A stretch of DNA of 64,000 bases. It comes from Linanthus parryae. Lineage: Eukaryota; Streptophyta; Magnoliopsida; Ericales; Polemoniaceae. A program made the position numbers and the translations under genes. Positions 22,181 to 34,900 of this stretch are shown piece after piece (the first letter of the stretch is position 1; each line of letters begins with the position of its first letter). The notes under the pieces were generated by a model. It had not been told where the DNA came from and did no database searches. It saw only the letters and a program-made list of their open reading frames with translations. The stretch covers positions 2,815,501 to 2,879,500 of the forward strand of contig JALGPY010000005.1 of the NCBI GenBank assembly GCA_023055425.1, written 5' to 3'.

Positions 22181-22519
22181 ATTATATCCACCCCTCTCGG
22201 TGCTCCCGACACTGGGCGTAAAAAGACTCTTCGACAGTCAATTGGTGATAATGTTAGAACGTACAAGTATTTCAAAAGCCGTTTGAAACGACAGTTGAAG
22301 ATTTGTTTTTAGAAATTTACATATTATGTAGGCAAGATTCCTATGGAATATGAAATGTGTTATTATCTTTCATGTTTGGTTAAACCATTATGATTGTGTT
22401 TTTATGATGACGGAAAAAAAAGTGGAATGCAAAAACACACACATTTTAGTAATGGACACTGCTCTCTTGATTCAGACCTCATTGTTCAGCAGTTTCATAA
22501 GTGTTGCCACTTCATCCAC

Positions 22520-22860
22520 AACAGTTCAGAGAAATTTGATCCAATGCGGACTGGTTTTACCCAAATATAGACAATCTATGCAGCTTGGAATATCATTCTC
22601 TTACTTCTTCACGAACCTGTCTTTGAGCCAAGTACATAGAACATCATATAAATCGTATTCTAACCTACCGCTTTAATAGAGGCTCAAACTCGAGACTTCA
22701 ATGAGCTGCCTCAGGGCCCTAACCACTTGACTAAGCGGTTAGTTCATGAATTCTCTTTAATACTGAAGGAGATACTTTTCCTTAACAACCCCTTCCCCTG
22801 CAGATATCTAACAACCGCTTCAAGCGAGGTTGGATTCCAAGAAAGATCAACCAGCTGCCA
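22520..22860 (-). pseudogene. mTERF remnant of unit B
   Basis: Minus-strand residues WQLVDLSWNPTSLE, then VVRYLQGKGLLRKSISF, match the mTERF C-terminal region. The older SINE lies inside at about 22634-22748; the younger SINE of units A and C is absent, which shows the empty site. Confidence 0.8.
22634..22748 (-). mobile_element. tRNA-derived SINE, unit B copy of the old insertion
   Basis: Same A box-like and B box-like blocks at the same place as at 11848-11960. Ends approximate. Confidence 0.6.
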
Positions 22861-24672
22861 GATGATAAGGATGATGACCATACTTGAGATGGGATAAGCC
22901 TCCACCATGACATTGACGACCTTTCAGCTTCTTCCGGCCCTGTTTCAACCATAGGTTGAACATCATCCTGCATCAATAATACAATAAGCTAAGGATCTGT
23001 ATATATACAGATGACTGAGTCAAAATCAGTGCTAATGTCCTGTGTAGTGTAGAGAACAAGAAGTAGGTATAAAGCTTGTGTTGTGGTAACTAGACATTGC
23101 TGTATCGCCAGTCATCCCTGGAAGAACACTTAGAGCAAAGATCATCAATAAGACGATGTAGGCAAAATTTTCCAATTCATACGTTTAAATGTTTAAGGAT
23201 CATGGAACCTAGAATTAAAATAATTGCAGGATCTTCGTCAGCTGATCCAAGAAGACTGCTTGCAGAATGTTTAGCTTTGCCAACCTCAAAACAACAATAA
23301 ACAGCCACCCTCAAACATGGATAAAGTAATGTTTCCTCGCATCTCTAGTAATCATGTGCTTAATCTTCCTACATTTCAACAAAACTTAACAGTGCACCCT
23401 AAATCATTCACTGCAAGAAAGGCTAACAATATATATATGAACAGACAACATGAAAGCATTTTGTCATACTTCTTCCGTAACTTTGTTAAAGTAGTACAGC
23501 ATTTTGTCATTTCAAGTAACCAAACATTTCTAAACCTGCAGACTGCAATATGACAATTAATCCAGCAGGATGAGCAACAAAACATGAGAAGTAATACTAC
23601 TTTGAGGAAACACACTGTAAGTTAGCAATTCACACAGATTATGATCAATGCAGTTAAAAATGGAGAAAAAACAAACAGGGTTTGGAAGCACAGAGCAGCA
23701 GCTCTTCAAACTAGACTAAGAGAGTCCCCGGGTTTAAGTCTTTTATTTTTGTAGCCAGGAAGGCAAATTTTGTTGCTCATGGTGCTGGTCTAGTCACATA
23801 CCTTCATCAGTAAAGGGAAAGTTTGAGCTCACAGAAGATAGACTAAGTGGACAAATCCATTTTCAAGGGGGGACTTCAAAACTGACATAAACTAGAATAC
23901 CAAATAAACTGGGTCTGAATAACAGAAGCAGGCACACGAAAAGGCCAATTATAATCAAGCCCATCACAACATATTATTTTTGGTTCATATGATTTGATAA
24001 GGTTCACCGGCACTACAAGGATTCCCTCGTATAAATCATAATCCTGAATCAGAATTCCACATGTCAGAATGACAAAACTTGTTTCTTAATTCGATTGACT
24101 CAGACAAATCGTTACAAATCCATTTAGGTGAGTCAACAATCAAGCTTAATCTAACCAGCATCATTGATTTGAAGGTCTTCTGCGTCATTTTGTTACCCTA
24201 ACTCAAATTCAAAACAGCTCAAAGTTGCAAATTGGTTGACTCATTTCTACTAAGGTTGATAGTCATATGCGAGTGTTAGGTTCTCTTGATTTGCCAGATT
24301 TAGTTAGGAAAGCCAGCAGCTAGATTTCGAATTTGTGGAATTTTGTTTTTGGGGTGGTTCTTTAAGTGAAGTCATCCCAAAAAAAAAATCATACAGATTA
24401 CATACCAACTAGGGAAAGCAGGGAATAGGGTACTTTCTGAGCAAAGTTTCCTTTTAAATATAAGATGCCAGCAAAGTTCCGTAAGAGCTACCAACTTCTC
24501 AGCAAGTTTCAACAAAGATGAAAGATGCAAGACAAGATTCAGTAGAGTTGCTACATTCTCAGCAACAGCTCCATCCGTGTTCCATGCTTCTTGAGAACTA
24601 ATTTCATCTAAACACAATATCAGCTTCATACTTCTTCACAAGAAGGAAAAAAAGGAAAAATCTTCCAACCCC
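22861..24672. other. unit B interior, non-coding
   Basis: Contains the non-mTERF block (22861-23300), then sequence parallel to 12651-13790. An RNase H-like trace on the plus strand lies at about 23636-23810. A minus frame of 85 codons at 24372-24629 resembles those at 13531 and 33348, but it overlaps an mTERF 3'-flank relic and is shifted in unit D, so it is not called. Confidence 0.45.
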
Positions 24673-25183
24673 TGTTGGGGAAATTATTCGTCAATCAAAT
24701 TCCCGTCGCAACGGAAGCAAAACAAAGCCACACGATCCCGCACTACACACACGCAACTTAGGAGAAGAAAAACAACACACAAGAATTTAACGTGGTTCGG
24801 CAAAACCGCCTACATCCACGGGAGGAGAATTTCACTATATCAATGAGGGAATACATCGTAGGGGAGAGGCAGCTCAATCCGCGGACTACGTCGACGTGGT
24901 ACTCTCATCCTCATAGACTACATCTATGAAACACTAACCTCACACATCCTCTCAAAGATATCTCTCACCAATTCACTCTCACCACTCCTCTAGTCCATTA
25001 GAACTATTGTAGAGCCGCCTATAAATAGGCCACATTACTTGCTCTTCAAGTAATTCTAATTGTACCAATATTAGGAAATAAACCCAATTAGGAATACTAG
25101 TAGATTCCATATTTCTACTAGTTTCCAAAAACAATGATTTCCTAATATGTCCAAATCAGTAGAATCAAGACAAAAACCCAACA
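24673..25183 (-). mobile_element. solo LTR, 511 bp
   Basis: Starts TGTTGGGG and ends CCCAACA on the plus strand, with a perfect 5-base target duplication ACCCC (24668-24672 and 25184-25188). Units A, C and D have the uninterrupted site. A TATAAATAGG read on the minus strand sets the orientation. With no internal region or second LTR, it is the product of LTR-LTR recombination. Confidence 0.9.
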
Positions 25184-25959
25184 ACCCCCATGGGAAATTA
25201 TCAGCAGTTTAAAGGGAGCCCAGAAAGGAATCCTCAAAGCCAATGCAAACAATAAACTTCATGTATGAACCATGGTGACCAGAGAAGAAATTAATAGATG
25301 TTACATGCAGATTTAGTGTCAAAAGAAGTCCAGAAAGAAATACTGTGTTTGAAGGAAATTAAGTAAGAGTTAAAATCTTAATTAGAGAACAGTGTGTCCA
25401 ATATTTCTCATTCTTACAATGGATCAAGAAATCAGGGACCTCGTAATGAAGTATTTTCCTTGCCCCCAACCGATTATAAGAAGACAATTTTACAAGTCCG
25501 CTCACCCAAACTAAAGCAGATTCAAGAAGACATACAGAGAAGACATTTCATATAACCAAACCTAAGAAAAATAACTCCTCACAAAAATATTCAGTTTTCC
25601 GAAAGTGACTTATTGACTAAAAGATACGTAAATCACTCGACAACTTGAAATAAGATAAGGGCATGGGTTTAGTTCCTACCTCACTGCAGCAACACTTCAG
25701 AACAAATTCTGATGAACTGAGCCAAAGGCACATCCAACTCAAGGAATCTCAAAACTAACCAAATGTATTGAGAAATCGACATGTTACGAGAGCATTGAGC
25801 TAAAAAGTCCATATCAAGGTAGCCAAAGCCTCTTTACTGATCATTTTTTAAAATCTAAACAGTTAATCATCTGCCAAGCTCGTTACATTAGCTTTCCACT
25901 GTTCCGCAGTACTACAAAAATCAAAATCCCAAAGATATACTGGCTAAGGGAGCACCTTT

Positions 25960-26145
25960 TTTTGTTCTTTTCAGCAAAAACCTCACTTTTTTTCTTATCC
26001 CACGTCAACTTGGACATGTCAACCCATCTATGGACAACAAAATCCATGGTTTGCACAATGTTTTCCACTGCCAAATACATTGAAATGCCAGTCAAAACCT
26101 CCATTTTCTCATCCCACGTCAATGTGGACATGTCAGTGCCCATAT
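25960..26145 (-). pseudogene. shuffled mTERF fragment (unit B)
   Basis: Minus-strand reading gives TLTWDEKMEV, then VENIVQTMDFVVHRW, then a second LTWDKKKSEVF. The WDKKMEV motif of the intact genes therefore occurs twice around the NIVQTMDFVVN motif, an order not found in any intact gene. The matching fragment of unit D is at 47655-47818. Confidence 0.7.
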
Positions 26146-26824
26146 TGCAATATACTATTGGATGCGCATAAACTGGGCATGTTATGATTTTACGTATTTC
26201 TCGTGTTTCTATTACATACAAGTTAGATATCATTTTCAGTTTAAATTCGTTCGATCAGAAAGCAACAATTGACAGAGCAATAAGCTAAACAAAGCCAAGC
26301 ATTAAAGAAGTCTTGATTGATGGCCAGTGGCAGATTTGAGCAGGAGTGCATGACTGCGCCCTATCCATGCATAATATCAGCCTTCCCTAATTTGTATAAT
26401 ATTAAGGATTAAGGCTAGAGAGTTCCATCTCATGATAACAGAAAGCTCTCTCCTTCCACCATTAGTCCAAACTCTTACTAAAAAAAGTTCACATAAATCT
26501 CTTTAGTTCAGGGATTCGCTTCAATCCAATGATGCAATAATATCTTCTATTGCTATGAGATGGAACTATAAATGTCCTGCGCATACTTAAATCACAACTC
26601 AGAAAAACCTGACGGCCAGAAAGAAACATAGTTCATTCAATATAGCAATGGTGATGCGTTGAAGAGAAGTTAAAACAAGGCTGTGCAGTCATACATATAT
26701 CCTAATAATGGAAAATGATTTTGTGCTTTCAAACCTCGTCGTTCAATCTACTGCAGCATCGGAGAAGCAAAACAAGAGCCGGCAGTGAAGTTCCATGAGA
26801 GTCACCACTTCTTCAACAACAGTA

Positions 26825-26846
26825 CCCCCCCCCCCCCCCCCCCCCC
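26825..26846. repeat. poly(C) tract, 22 bases
   Basis: Units A, C and D have GTACCCCCATCC or a near variant at this position, so about five C have become 22. It lies in the 3' flank of the pseudogene at 26881. Confidence 0.85.
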
Positions 26847-26880
26847 ATCCCTTTTCCATGAGGGCAGGGTCGTCATTTGA

Positions 26881-27971
26881 TTACGGTATTGGTTCTTGTG
26901 GAAAAGGAGGACTGATTTTACCTAAATAAATATCCATGAGGCCAGGGACATCAACCTCGTATTTCTTCACAAACTTGTCTATGAAATCTTTCTCCTTCAT
27001 GGATAAGAAACTACCCAAGGAGAAACATTTATTTACCAACCCCTTCCCCTGCAGATATCTAACAACCGTGCATCGGGGGATGGTCCTCTTCACTAAACTA
27101 TAACTGAGCACAGTTGAATACCTGGCGATATCAGCGGGCTTCCAACCCATCTTATTGACGACAAACTCCATGGTTTTCTCAATGTTTCCCTCTGACAAAG
27201 ACATACAACTGGGGTGCAACTTAAATGCCTTGAGAATCTCCTCATCAGACCATCCACAATTCCGGTAAACATCCATTTTCTTATCCCATGTAGACTTGGA
27301 CATTTGAGTAAACATTCTGATGGCCTCAACAAAGGACAACTTGTTGGGATGGAGTCCCATTTCAGTAGCCCTTTTGATACTATCCCCTAGAGACGACGAC
27401 CCCAATACTGTAGGACTATGACGCAGCAAATGCAAGATATATTTGTGGGGCACCCCTGCTTCTCTCAATGCGGATATACCAGGAGCAATCTTCTCCTGGA
27501 AGCTGTATCCAACCAGCCTGGGGCTGTATTTTAAAGTCTGGAGGACAATTTCGTCAGATAAAAGTAGACCTTTGATGAAGTTGTAAACAGGGACAATCTG
27601 GTTCTGCAAGCTGAGGGTTAACAGAGATGGGTTGGAACAGATAAAGCGAGGGAGGTCAGAGTTGGAGAAACCTATTGTACGGAATTGAAGAGGTCATGAC
27701 GCTTAGTATAGAGTTTAGAGAGTTGGGGGTCAGTAAAGCCATACCTTCTGAGGAGGGTTTTGGTTAGCTCTATCTTGTCCAGATCTGGTTCGGATCCAAC
27801 AACATCAGTTGATGGTGATGATTTAAGGTTGCTGCTGTTCAGAGAGCAGAGGATCCCTTCTTCTCCTCCGTCTTCATTTGTCGATTGGAGTGCCTCCGTC
27901 GAGAAGAGATGTGTCGCTGGTAACGTAAGGAAGCGAGGTTTTTGGCGGAGGAGCATTTTGCAGAGCATCAT
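26881..27971 (-). pseudogene. mTERF pseudogene with a ~50-bp deletion (unit B)
   Basis: The ATG at 27971 opens 99 good codons (MMLCKMLLRQKPRFLTLP through LYTKRHDLFNSVQ). The next roughly 50 bases, which in relatives encode the EKTLLPxLxFYRGT segment, are missing and the frame ends at a stop. The remaining 242 codons (QNQIVPVYNFIKG to the C-terminus) lie in another frame. The leader is almost the same as that of the unit D gene at 49685. A short truncated product is conceivable but would carry only the first repeat. Confidence 0.88.
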
Positions 27972-28060
27972 TTTCCTTCGCGATCGAAATCACTAGAAAT
28001 TGAACTTACTGTGAGAGTGGTAAATTTGACTTCGTAGTTCGTAGCACTAGGTTTTCTATA

Positions 28061-28740
28061 CATTTTCGCTAGCTTTGTTAAGCTGACTAAATATTTGCAC
28101 ATAATTGAACATAGGTACCCAAAGTTTACTTTTTGGGCGTATGAGTACCCAAACTTTTAAACCGTGCAGTCGCGGTCCCAAACTTCCAAAATCACGCATC
28201 CGCGGCACCCTTGACTGACGTCTGTAGCATGTTACGTTAGATAGACGGGAATTACTTATGTCTCTGGGCATTTGTGTCTCTTCTACCTAAAAAGAATATG
28301 GAGAAGGTGAGGATGAAAATGATCTCTAATGATGAAGACGATGAATGTGGTCGAATATAAAGGAGAGATGATGAGCTTGAAGAACATGAACACATTCACC
28401 ACCGCCTCTACACAATTATTTGACTGAATCCAACAAAAACCCCAAAAAAACAAGATTCAGATAATCATCTCAAGTACAAAAGTTGAGCATTTGGGATTGA
28501 CAAATCAAATCCGAGTATAAGATGATAGTATAAAAAAATTTCCCACCTATAAATCTCCTCCATTGTACACTATATAAAAATTATACAAACAAAAACGGAT
28601 CCCACTCTAAAATCATAGTAAACATAATATCGCAGGAGTTTATCTTCTCAAACTATGGCTCTGGCTGGGGACTCTGCTCCTTGACCGTTCAGAGATGAAT
28701 CTACTTTGGTAGAAAACAAAAAGGGAGAAAAAGATTAAAA
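28061..28740. other. 5' flank of unit B and intergenic
   Basis: 28080-28320 matches 49800-49990 beyond unit D (GACTGACGTCTGT, GTTTACTTTTTG), so the duplicated block extends past the gene. The rest is AT-rich with no supported gene. Confidence 0.5.
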
Positions 28741-30246
28741 TGGGGGGGGGGTTAAACTTGGGTTTCCCAGACTCTCCAGAGATGTCCTCCGCTAAGCACG
28801 AAAATGCTCAATAAAGAGTTTAAACATAACGGTTCTATTACAAGGCAGATTAAAGAAACTGAAACATAAATAAAACTTACTATATACTCTGATGTACAGT
28901 CCTCTAAGTGTTTAACTATTCCTTGGCATCCCACGAACTGACCTGCCAAAAATAGGAGGTAGAGACGTCACGATGTCAGATTACAACAAGAAAGATAGAA
29001 CCTAATAAAAGTAGATATATATAATTTGAAAACGTCTAACTCGCACTTACGAATGTACCGTTCCCCAAAACATGACTCAAAACAACGGCATAGGGATGAT
29101 TATTCCAATTATTGAATATCAGTTAGCGCACATCTATCACCATACCAGCTTTATAGACAGGATTCGAAATCCACTACCCAGAGGTTTGTGAGGATCAGAT
29201 TCATTCCGACAACGAGGACGATTCAAATCCCCCAAGACAAACTAGATCTTAAGTGTGCACACCCCTACTGGATCGTCAGTCCAGAGAGTAGTACTAGCTG
29301 CCTACATTCAGGGAGCTAGCAATGTACCAACTGAAAGCCCATAGACCAGGTCCCATGAATGTCCGCCAATGCACCAGCTAGACGTCCGAAAACTATAATG
29401 ACCATACAGAGGTCTAGAGTAAACAAGAGTCAACTCTCAACCAAGTATTCAAAGATAACCATTTTTTATACTCATAGTCACATGTTCGTGTGCATATATA
29501 GATGTCCATGATATGCCTTTTAGTTACTCAATGATTCATATACCTCCTACTCATAAACACATACATATATCTAATCCAACACTCCTCGATAGAAAATAAG
29601 CATTCATATGCGTACATGGTAGCATGCGTAGTATTCCTAATCAGCGCTGGTGATTCTAAACCCAGATACTCAGTTTCCGTCAAGCTCTGAACGTTCCGGT
29701 GAAATGTTCTTCCCAAATTCCGGCGAACATGACTTCAACTAGTGAATCACGGCTCCCCAACCACACTTTTAGCTTCGCAAGACCCTCAGGATTCCGAAAC
29801 AAATAATGAGAAGTTGTGAATTACAACAAACTAAGAGAATTTTAGACAATTTCCAAGTTAGGGTTTTCACCTTCGGTTCGAAATTATCCTTTGATTGTTG
29901 GTCCTTCTCCCAAATTGTCTTAGGGCTTCTTCTCCCCGAAGTCTCAAGACCTCCCAGGTGCAGCAGGTTGGGTGGAGGAGGAATTATGGTGGTGTTAGGG
30001 TGGAGATGGTGTTGGTGTTGGTGGTAGTTCTTGGTGGTTATGGAGGAAGGGGATGAGAATGAAAGAGACAATGTTTTTCCTAGAAACAGCAGGTGGAGGA
30101 GGTAGAGGAGAAGCTACCACCTCACCTATGAGGTGGCAAGAGAAGTGCCAAGTGGTAAGCATACACAAAAGGGGTGAAAATATAATTTTTTACAAAGACA
30201 TGGTAAATATAGAATTTTAGAAGAATTGGAAGTTTTGAGATATTAC
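28741..30246 (-). mobile_element. possible long LTR of a Ty3-type element
   Basis: The minus strand opens TGTAATATCTCAAAACTTCC, a start typical of some plant Ty3/gypsy LTRs, and the other end can be read as TTAACCCC...CA, giving TG...CA over about 1.5 kb. No target-site duplication is convincing and there is no internal domain, so the extent is tentative. A 100-codon minus frame at 29769-30071 lies inside and shows no motif. Confidence 0.3.
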
Positions 30247-30606
30247 ACTAAAGCCTCCAATATTTGGAATTGTTCTACAAATGTCTCCCCAGTTCCACTT
30301 GACTTTGTATTGGCTAGACTCAGCCACAGTTCAAATCTTAGGAATTTACAATCATCAGCCATAGCTTATTACATTAGGCTTCCACCGTTCCCATAGTATT
30401 TACAAAGGGTAAAAGACAAAAACCATCCTTGAGTTTGGGTAAAAGTGAAAAACAACCCTATTTTTTGGGGATGTATAAAAATCACCCTTGTCGAGACAAA
30501 AACCACCCCTGTCACTAGATCGACGCTAGACGAAAAACACCCTTCTGTTAATATCAGTTAGTAGAGGGGGTGCAATATGATTTTTAAATGACCATTTTGC
30601 CCTTAT

Positions 30607-30691
30607 TTGTGTTTTTGTATTTATTTTGTTTTTGTTCTTGGTGTTCTTGACCACCACCACCTCCACCACCACCACCACCACCACCACTTCC

Positions 30692-30732
<41 letters not shown>

Positions 30733-31130
30733 ACCATCTCCCTAATTCATGAACCACCTGAACACCAACCTACTGCCCTAACTCATAACCAACTATCCCA
30801 TTACCACTACCATCCAGTTCCCTCCTAACCAATTCATTCACCATTACCACAACTAAACAACCTGCCATGACCTGAACCTGCTCCTAAATGCCCATTCAAC
30901 CTGACTACACCATTAGCCACACTTCACAACCAATTTTACCACCACCTGAACCCCTTTACACCATTTACAACACCCAACCTGCTAGCAGTAGGTTTTGTGC
31001 CAATTGCAGCCAACAAGACCTCCATGACCAATACCAAACAAATTCAACCATTTTCATCTCTAATTTACCACCTGCAGATGCTCACAACCCAGACTATCAC
31101 CAACCCCGCACCTGAAACCATCACAACCAA
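30607..31130 (+). repeat. CCA/CAA trinucleotide array with Pro/His/Gln-rich sequence
   Basis: A (CCA)n run at about 30652-30688 is followed by a (CAA)n run at 30694-30732, then 400 bases in which ACCACCTGAAC-like and AACCAAC-like phrases recur. Open frames here (for example 30607-30828 with His then Gln tracts) reflect the repeats. The right edge, in CATCACCATCATCACGG, coincides with the left edge of unit C, and unit A has a similar CATCATCATCACGG at 11260. Confidence 0.55.
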
Positions 31131-31564
31131 TCACCATCATCACGGGGACGGTTAGGAGGTGAAAACCCGACGATAACTCCACGGAGAAGCCGCCGCCGGA
31201 GGAGGGGCGGACGGGCTAGGGTTTCTTCTGCAGAGAGGAACGTTTAGAGAGAGGTGTATTTTAGATTAATCATGGAATTTACACATTATGTAGCCAAGAT
31301 TCTTATGGAATATGTAATATTTTATTATGTTTCATGTTTGGGTCAACCAATATGATTGTGCGTGTTTACGATGAAAGAAAAAAAGTTGAATGCAAAAAAA
31401 CACGCGCGCACACACACTTTTTAGTAATGGACATTGCTCTCTTGATTCAGACCTCATTGTTCAGCAATTTAGTAAGGGTTGCCACTTCCTCCACAACAGG
31501 TCAGGGAAATTTGATCCAATGAGGACTGATTTTACCAAAAAATAGACAACCCGTGCAGCTTGGT

Positions 31565-31666
31565 AGCAAAAGGGTGCTAACTCAAGTGATAGAGCATTTA
31601 AAAGACCCTACATAAGGTCCTGGGTTCAAACCCGGTAGACCACAATCAGGTAAGTCTAAAAAAAAA
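31565..31666 (+). mobile_element. tRNA-derived SINE, unit C copy of the A/C insertion
   Basis: GCTAACTCAAGTGATAGAGC and GGGTTCAAACCC blocks as in unit A; here the B box is closer to the tRNA consensus. The A-rich end runs into TCATCCTCGTA, the retained downstream target copy. Confidence 0.75.
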
Positions 31667-31707
31667 TCATCCTCGTACATCTTCACGAACCTGTCTTTGA
31701 CCCAAGT

Positions 31708-31820
31708 ACATTGAACATCATAAAAATCATATTCTAACCTATAACTTCAAGAGAGGCTCAAACTCGAGACTTCAATGAGCTGCCTCAGGCCCCTAACCAC
31801 TTGACTAAGCGGTTAGTTCA
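31708..31820 (-). mobile_element. tRNA-derived SINE, unit C copy of the old insertion
   Basis: Same blocks and position as at 11848-11960. Ends approximate. Confidence 0.6.
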
Positions 31821-31934
31821 TGAAATCTCTTTAATACTAAAGGAGATACTTTTCATTAAGAACCCCTTCCCCTGCAAATATCTAACAACCGCTTCAAGCG
31901 AGGTTGGATTCCAAGCAAGATCAACCAGCTGCCA

Positions 31935-34900
31935 GATGATAAGGATGATGACCATACTTGAGATGGGATAAGCCTCCACCATGAGATTGACAACCTTTTA
32001 GCTTCCTCAGGGTCTGTTTCAACCATAGGTTGAACATCATCCTGCATCAATAATACAATAAACCAAGTTAAGGATCTGTATATATAGATGACTGAGTCAA
32101 AATCAGTTCTAATCTGCTAATGTCCTTCTGTGTAGTGTAGAGAACAAGTAGGTATAGAGCTTGTGTTTGTGGTAACTGGACATGCTGTATCGCCAGTAGT
32201 CCCTGGAAGAAGACTTAGAGCAATGATGATCAATAAGAATGCAAAGAGATTTTACATTGAATGGATAAACATGCCCTTTCAATCCCTATATTCTCTTGTT
32301 CTCCATGTGTGAACATACCCATATCTGGTGCAAATTAATGACATAGAACGATATAGGCAAAATTTTCCACATCATACGTTGAACTGTTTAAGGATCATGG
32401 AACCTAGAATTAAAATAATTGCAGGATCTTCGTCAACTGATCCAAGAAGACTGCTTGCAGAATGTCAACAAAAAACAGCCACCCTCAAACATGGATAAAG
32501 TAATGTTTCCTCACATCTCTAGCAATCATGTGCTTAATCTTCCTACATTTCAACAAAACTTAACAGTGCACCATAAATCATTCACTACAAGAAAGGCTAA
32601 CAATATATACATGAACAGACAACATGAAAGCATTTTGTCATACTTCTTCCGTAACTTTGTTAAAGTAGTACAACATTTTGTCATTTCAAATAACCAAACA
32701 TTTCTAAGCCTGCAGATTGCATTATGACAATTAATCCAGCAGGATGAGCAACAAAACATGAGAATTATTACTACTTTGAGGAAACAAATTGTAAGTTAGC
32801 AATTCACACAGATTATGAACGATGCGGTAAAAATGGAGAAAAACAAACTGGGTTTGGAAGCATAGAGCAGCGGCTCTTCAAACTGGGTCTGACTAATAGA
32901 AGCAGGCACATGAAAAGACCAAATATAATCAAGGCCATCACAACATATTATTTTTGGTTCATGTGATTTAACAAGGTTCACCCCCTACAAGGATTTCCTC
33001 GTATAAATCATAATCCTGAATCAGAATTCAATACGTTGAATGACAAAACTTGTTTCTTAATTCGATTGACTCAGACAAATCGTTACAAATCCAATTAGGT
33101 GAGTCAAAAAAACCAAGCTCAATCTAACCAGCATCGTTTATTTGAAGGTCTTCTGCGTCTTTTTGTTACCCTAGCTCAAATTGAAAACAGCTAAACGTAA
33201 CATATTGGTTGACCCATCTCTACTAGGTTGACAGTCATATGCGAGTGTTAGGTTCTCTTGATTTGCCAGATTTAGTTAGGAAAGACGGCAGCTAGATGTA
33301 GATTTTGTGTAATTTTGTTTTTGGGGTGGTTCTTTAAAAAAGTGAAATCATCCAAAAAAACTCGTACAGATTACATACCAACTAGGGAAAGCAGGGAAGA
33401 GGGTACTTTCTGAGCAAAGTTCCCTTTTGAATATAAGCTGCCAACAAAGTTCCGTAAGAGCTACCAACTTCTCAGCAAAATTCCAACAAAGATGCAAGAC
33501 AAGATTCAGTAGAGTTGCTACATTCTCAGCAACGGCTCCATCCGTTTTCCATTCTTCCTGAGACCTAGTTTTAGCTAAACAAAAAATCAGCTTCACACTT
33601 CTTCACAAAAAGGAAAAGAAGGAAATATTTTCCAACCCCAAGGGGAAATGATAATCCTGCCACTGCAAACAATAACTTCAGGTATGAACCATGGTGACCA
33701 GAGAAGAAATTAACAGATATTTCATGCAGATGTATTGTCAAAAGAAGTCCAGAAAGGAATCCTCTGTGCTTGAAGGAAAATTAAGTTAGAATTAAAATCT
33801 GAACTAGAGAATAGTGTGTCGAATATTTCTCATTCTTTCAATGGATCAAGAAATCAAGGACCTCGTAATGAAGTATTTTCCTTGGCCCAACCCGAATATC
33901 AAAAAGACAATTTTACAAGTTCCCTCACCAAAACTAAAGTAGATTCAAAAAGACATACAGAGAAGACAGTTCACATAATGAAACCTAAGAAAAACAACTC
34001 CCCGCAAAACTATTCAGTTTCAGTTTTCCGATAGTGACTAAAACATAAGTACTCGACAACTTGAAATAAGATAACGGCATGAGTTTAGTTCCTACTTCAC
34101 TGCGTCAACACTTCTGAACAAATCCTAATGAACTGAGCAAAGGCACATCCAACTCAAGGAATCTCAAAACTAACCACGTGTAATGAGAAATAGACGTGTT
34201 AAGAGAGTATTTGAGCTTCAAAAGTCCATATCAAGGTAGCCAAAGCCTCTTTACTGATCATTTTTTTTTTTTTATCTTAATAGACAATCATCTGCCAAGC
34301 TCATTACATTAGGCTTCCACTGTTTCATAGTACTACAAACACCAAAATCCCAAAAATATACTGGCTAAGGGAGCACCTTTTTTGTTCTTTTCAGCGAAGA
34401 TATTCATGCGACTTATAATCAAATCCAGATAAACTTCAAAAAGAAAAAAAGAAAAAAATCATTGCGAAGAAGTGAAATACAAGGTTATGAAGCCATAAAC
34501 CTTACCAATGGTTTGGAATTTCATACCTCGTGCGCTCCAGAAGACTTTGAATCTGTAACAGCAACTTAACTGCCAGTGAAGTTCCACATTTACCGACATC
34601 TAGGCAACAGCCAAACCTTTACCATGGTTGCAAACAGCACGTACTCATTCACTGCGTCAGCAACCTGCCTATTGTCCTTGTCCTCGAACAACCACACCAG
34701 GAAACTAGGAGCAAGGCTTCAGAACAACGGACACACCCATATATAAGAGTTTTCCAGAGATAACAAACATTATTGACTAAAACAAAATAGCATTACTACT
34801 GAATCACCGTATTATATTCTCTTTTTAACACACATAAATCAGAAAGTAACACAAAAGAAAGAATGGAAAAAGATACTGACATGACCAATGGGAAACATAA

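Larger units (their letters stand above)
25189..26880. other. unit B interior and mTERF downstream flank
   Basis: Parallel to the end of unit A's interior. It holds the shuffled mTERF fragment (25960-26145), the phrase AAGCAACAATTGACAGAGC near 26270 and the poly(C) run. No conserved reading frame. Confidence 0.45.
22181..28060. repeat. segmental duplication unit B
   Basis: Same order of parts as unit A, but closest to unit D (44035-49790). They share the left edge phrase CCACCCCTCTCGGTGCTCCC and the shuffled mTERF fragment at 25960. Unit-specific changes are a solo LTR at 24673 and a poly(C) expansion at 26825. Confidence 0.85.
31495..31934 (-). pseudogene. mTERF remnant of unit C
   Basis: The same C-terminal mTERF pieces as in unit A (WQLVDLAWNPTSLE, VVRYLQGKGLLNEKYLL-like), broken by the younger SINE and the older SINE. 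A short deletion at 31560 has removed the upstream target duplication of the younger SINE. Confidence 0.8.

Noticed and set aside
26881..27971. Treating the unit B copy as a gene with an intron across the gap
   Set aside because: The missing stretch is coding in every relative, there are no splice signals at the junction, and the array genes are single-exon.
30526..30828. Frames with His, Gln, Leu or Val runs
   Set aside because: They are plain translations of the CCA/CAA trinucleotide array in different frames and strands.
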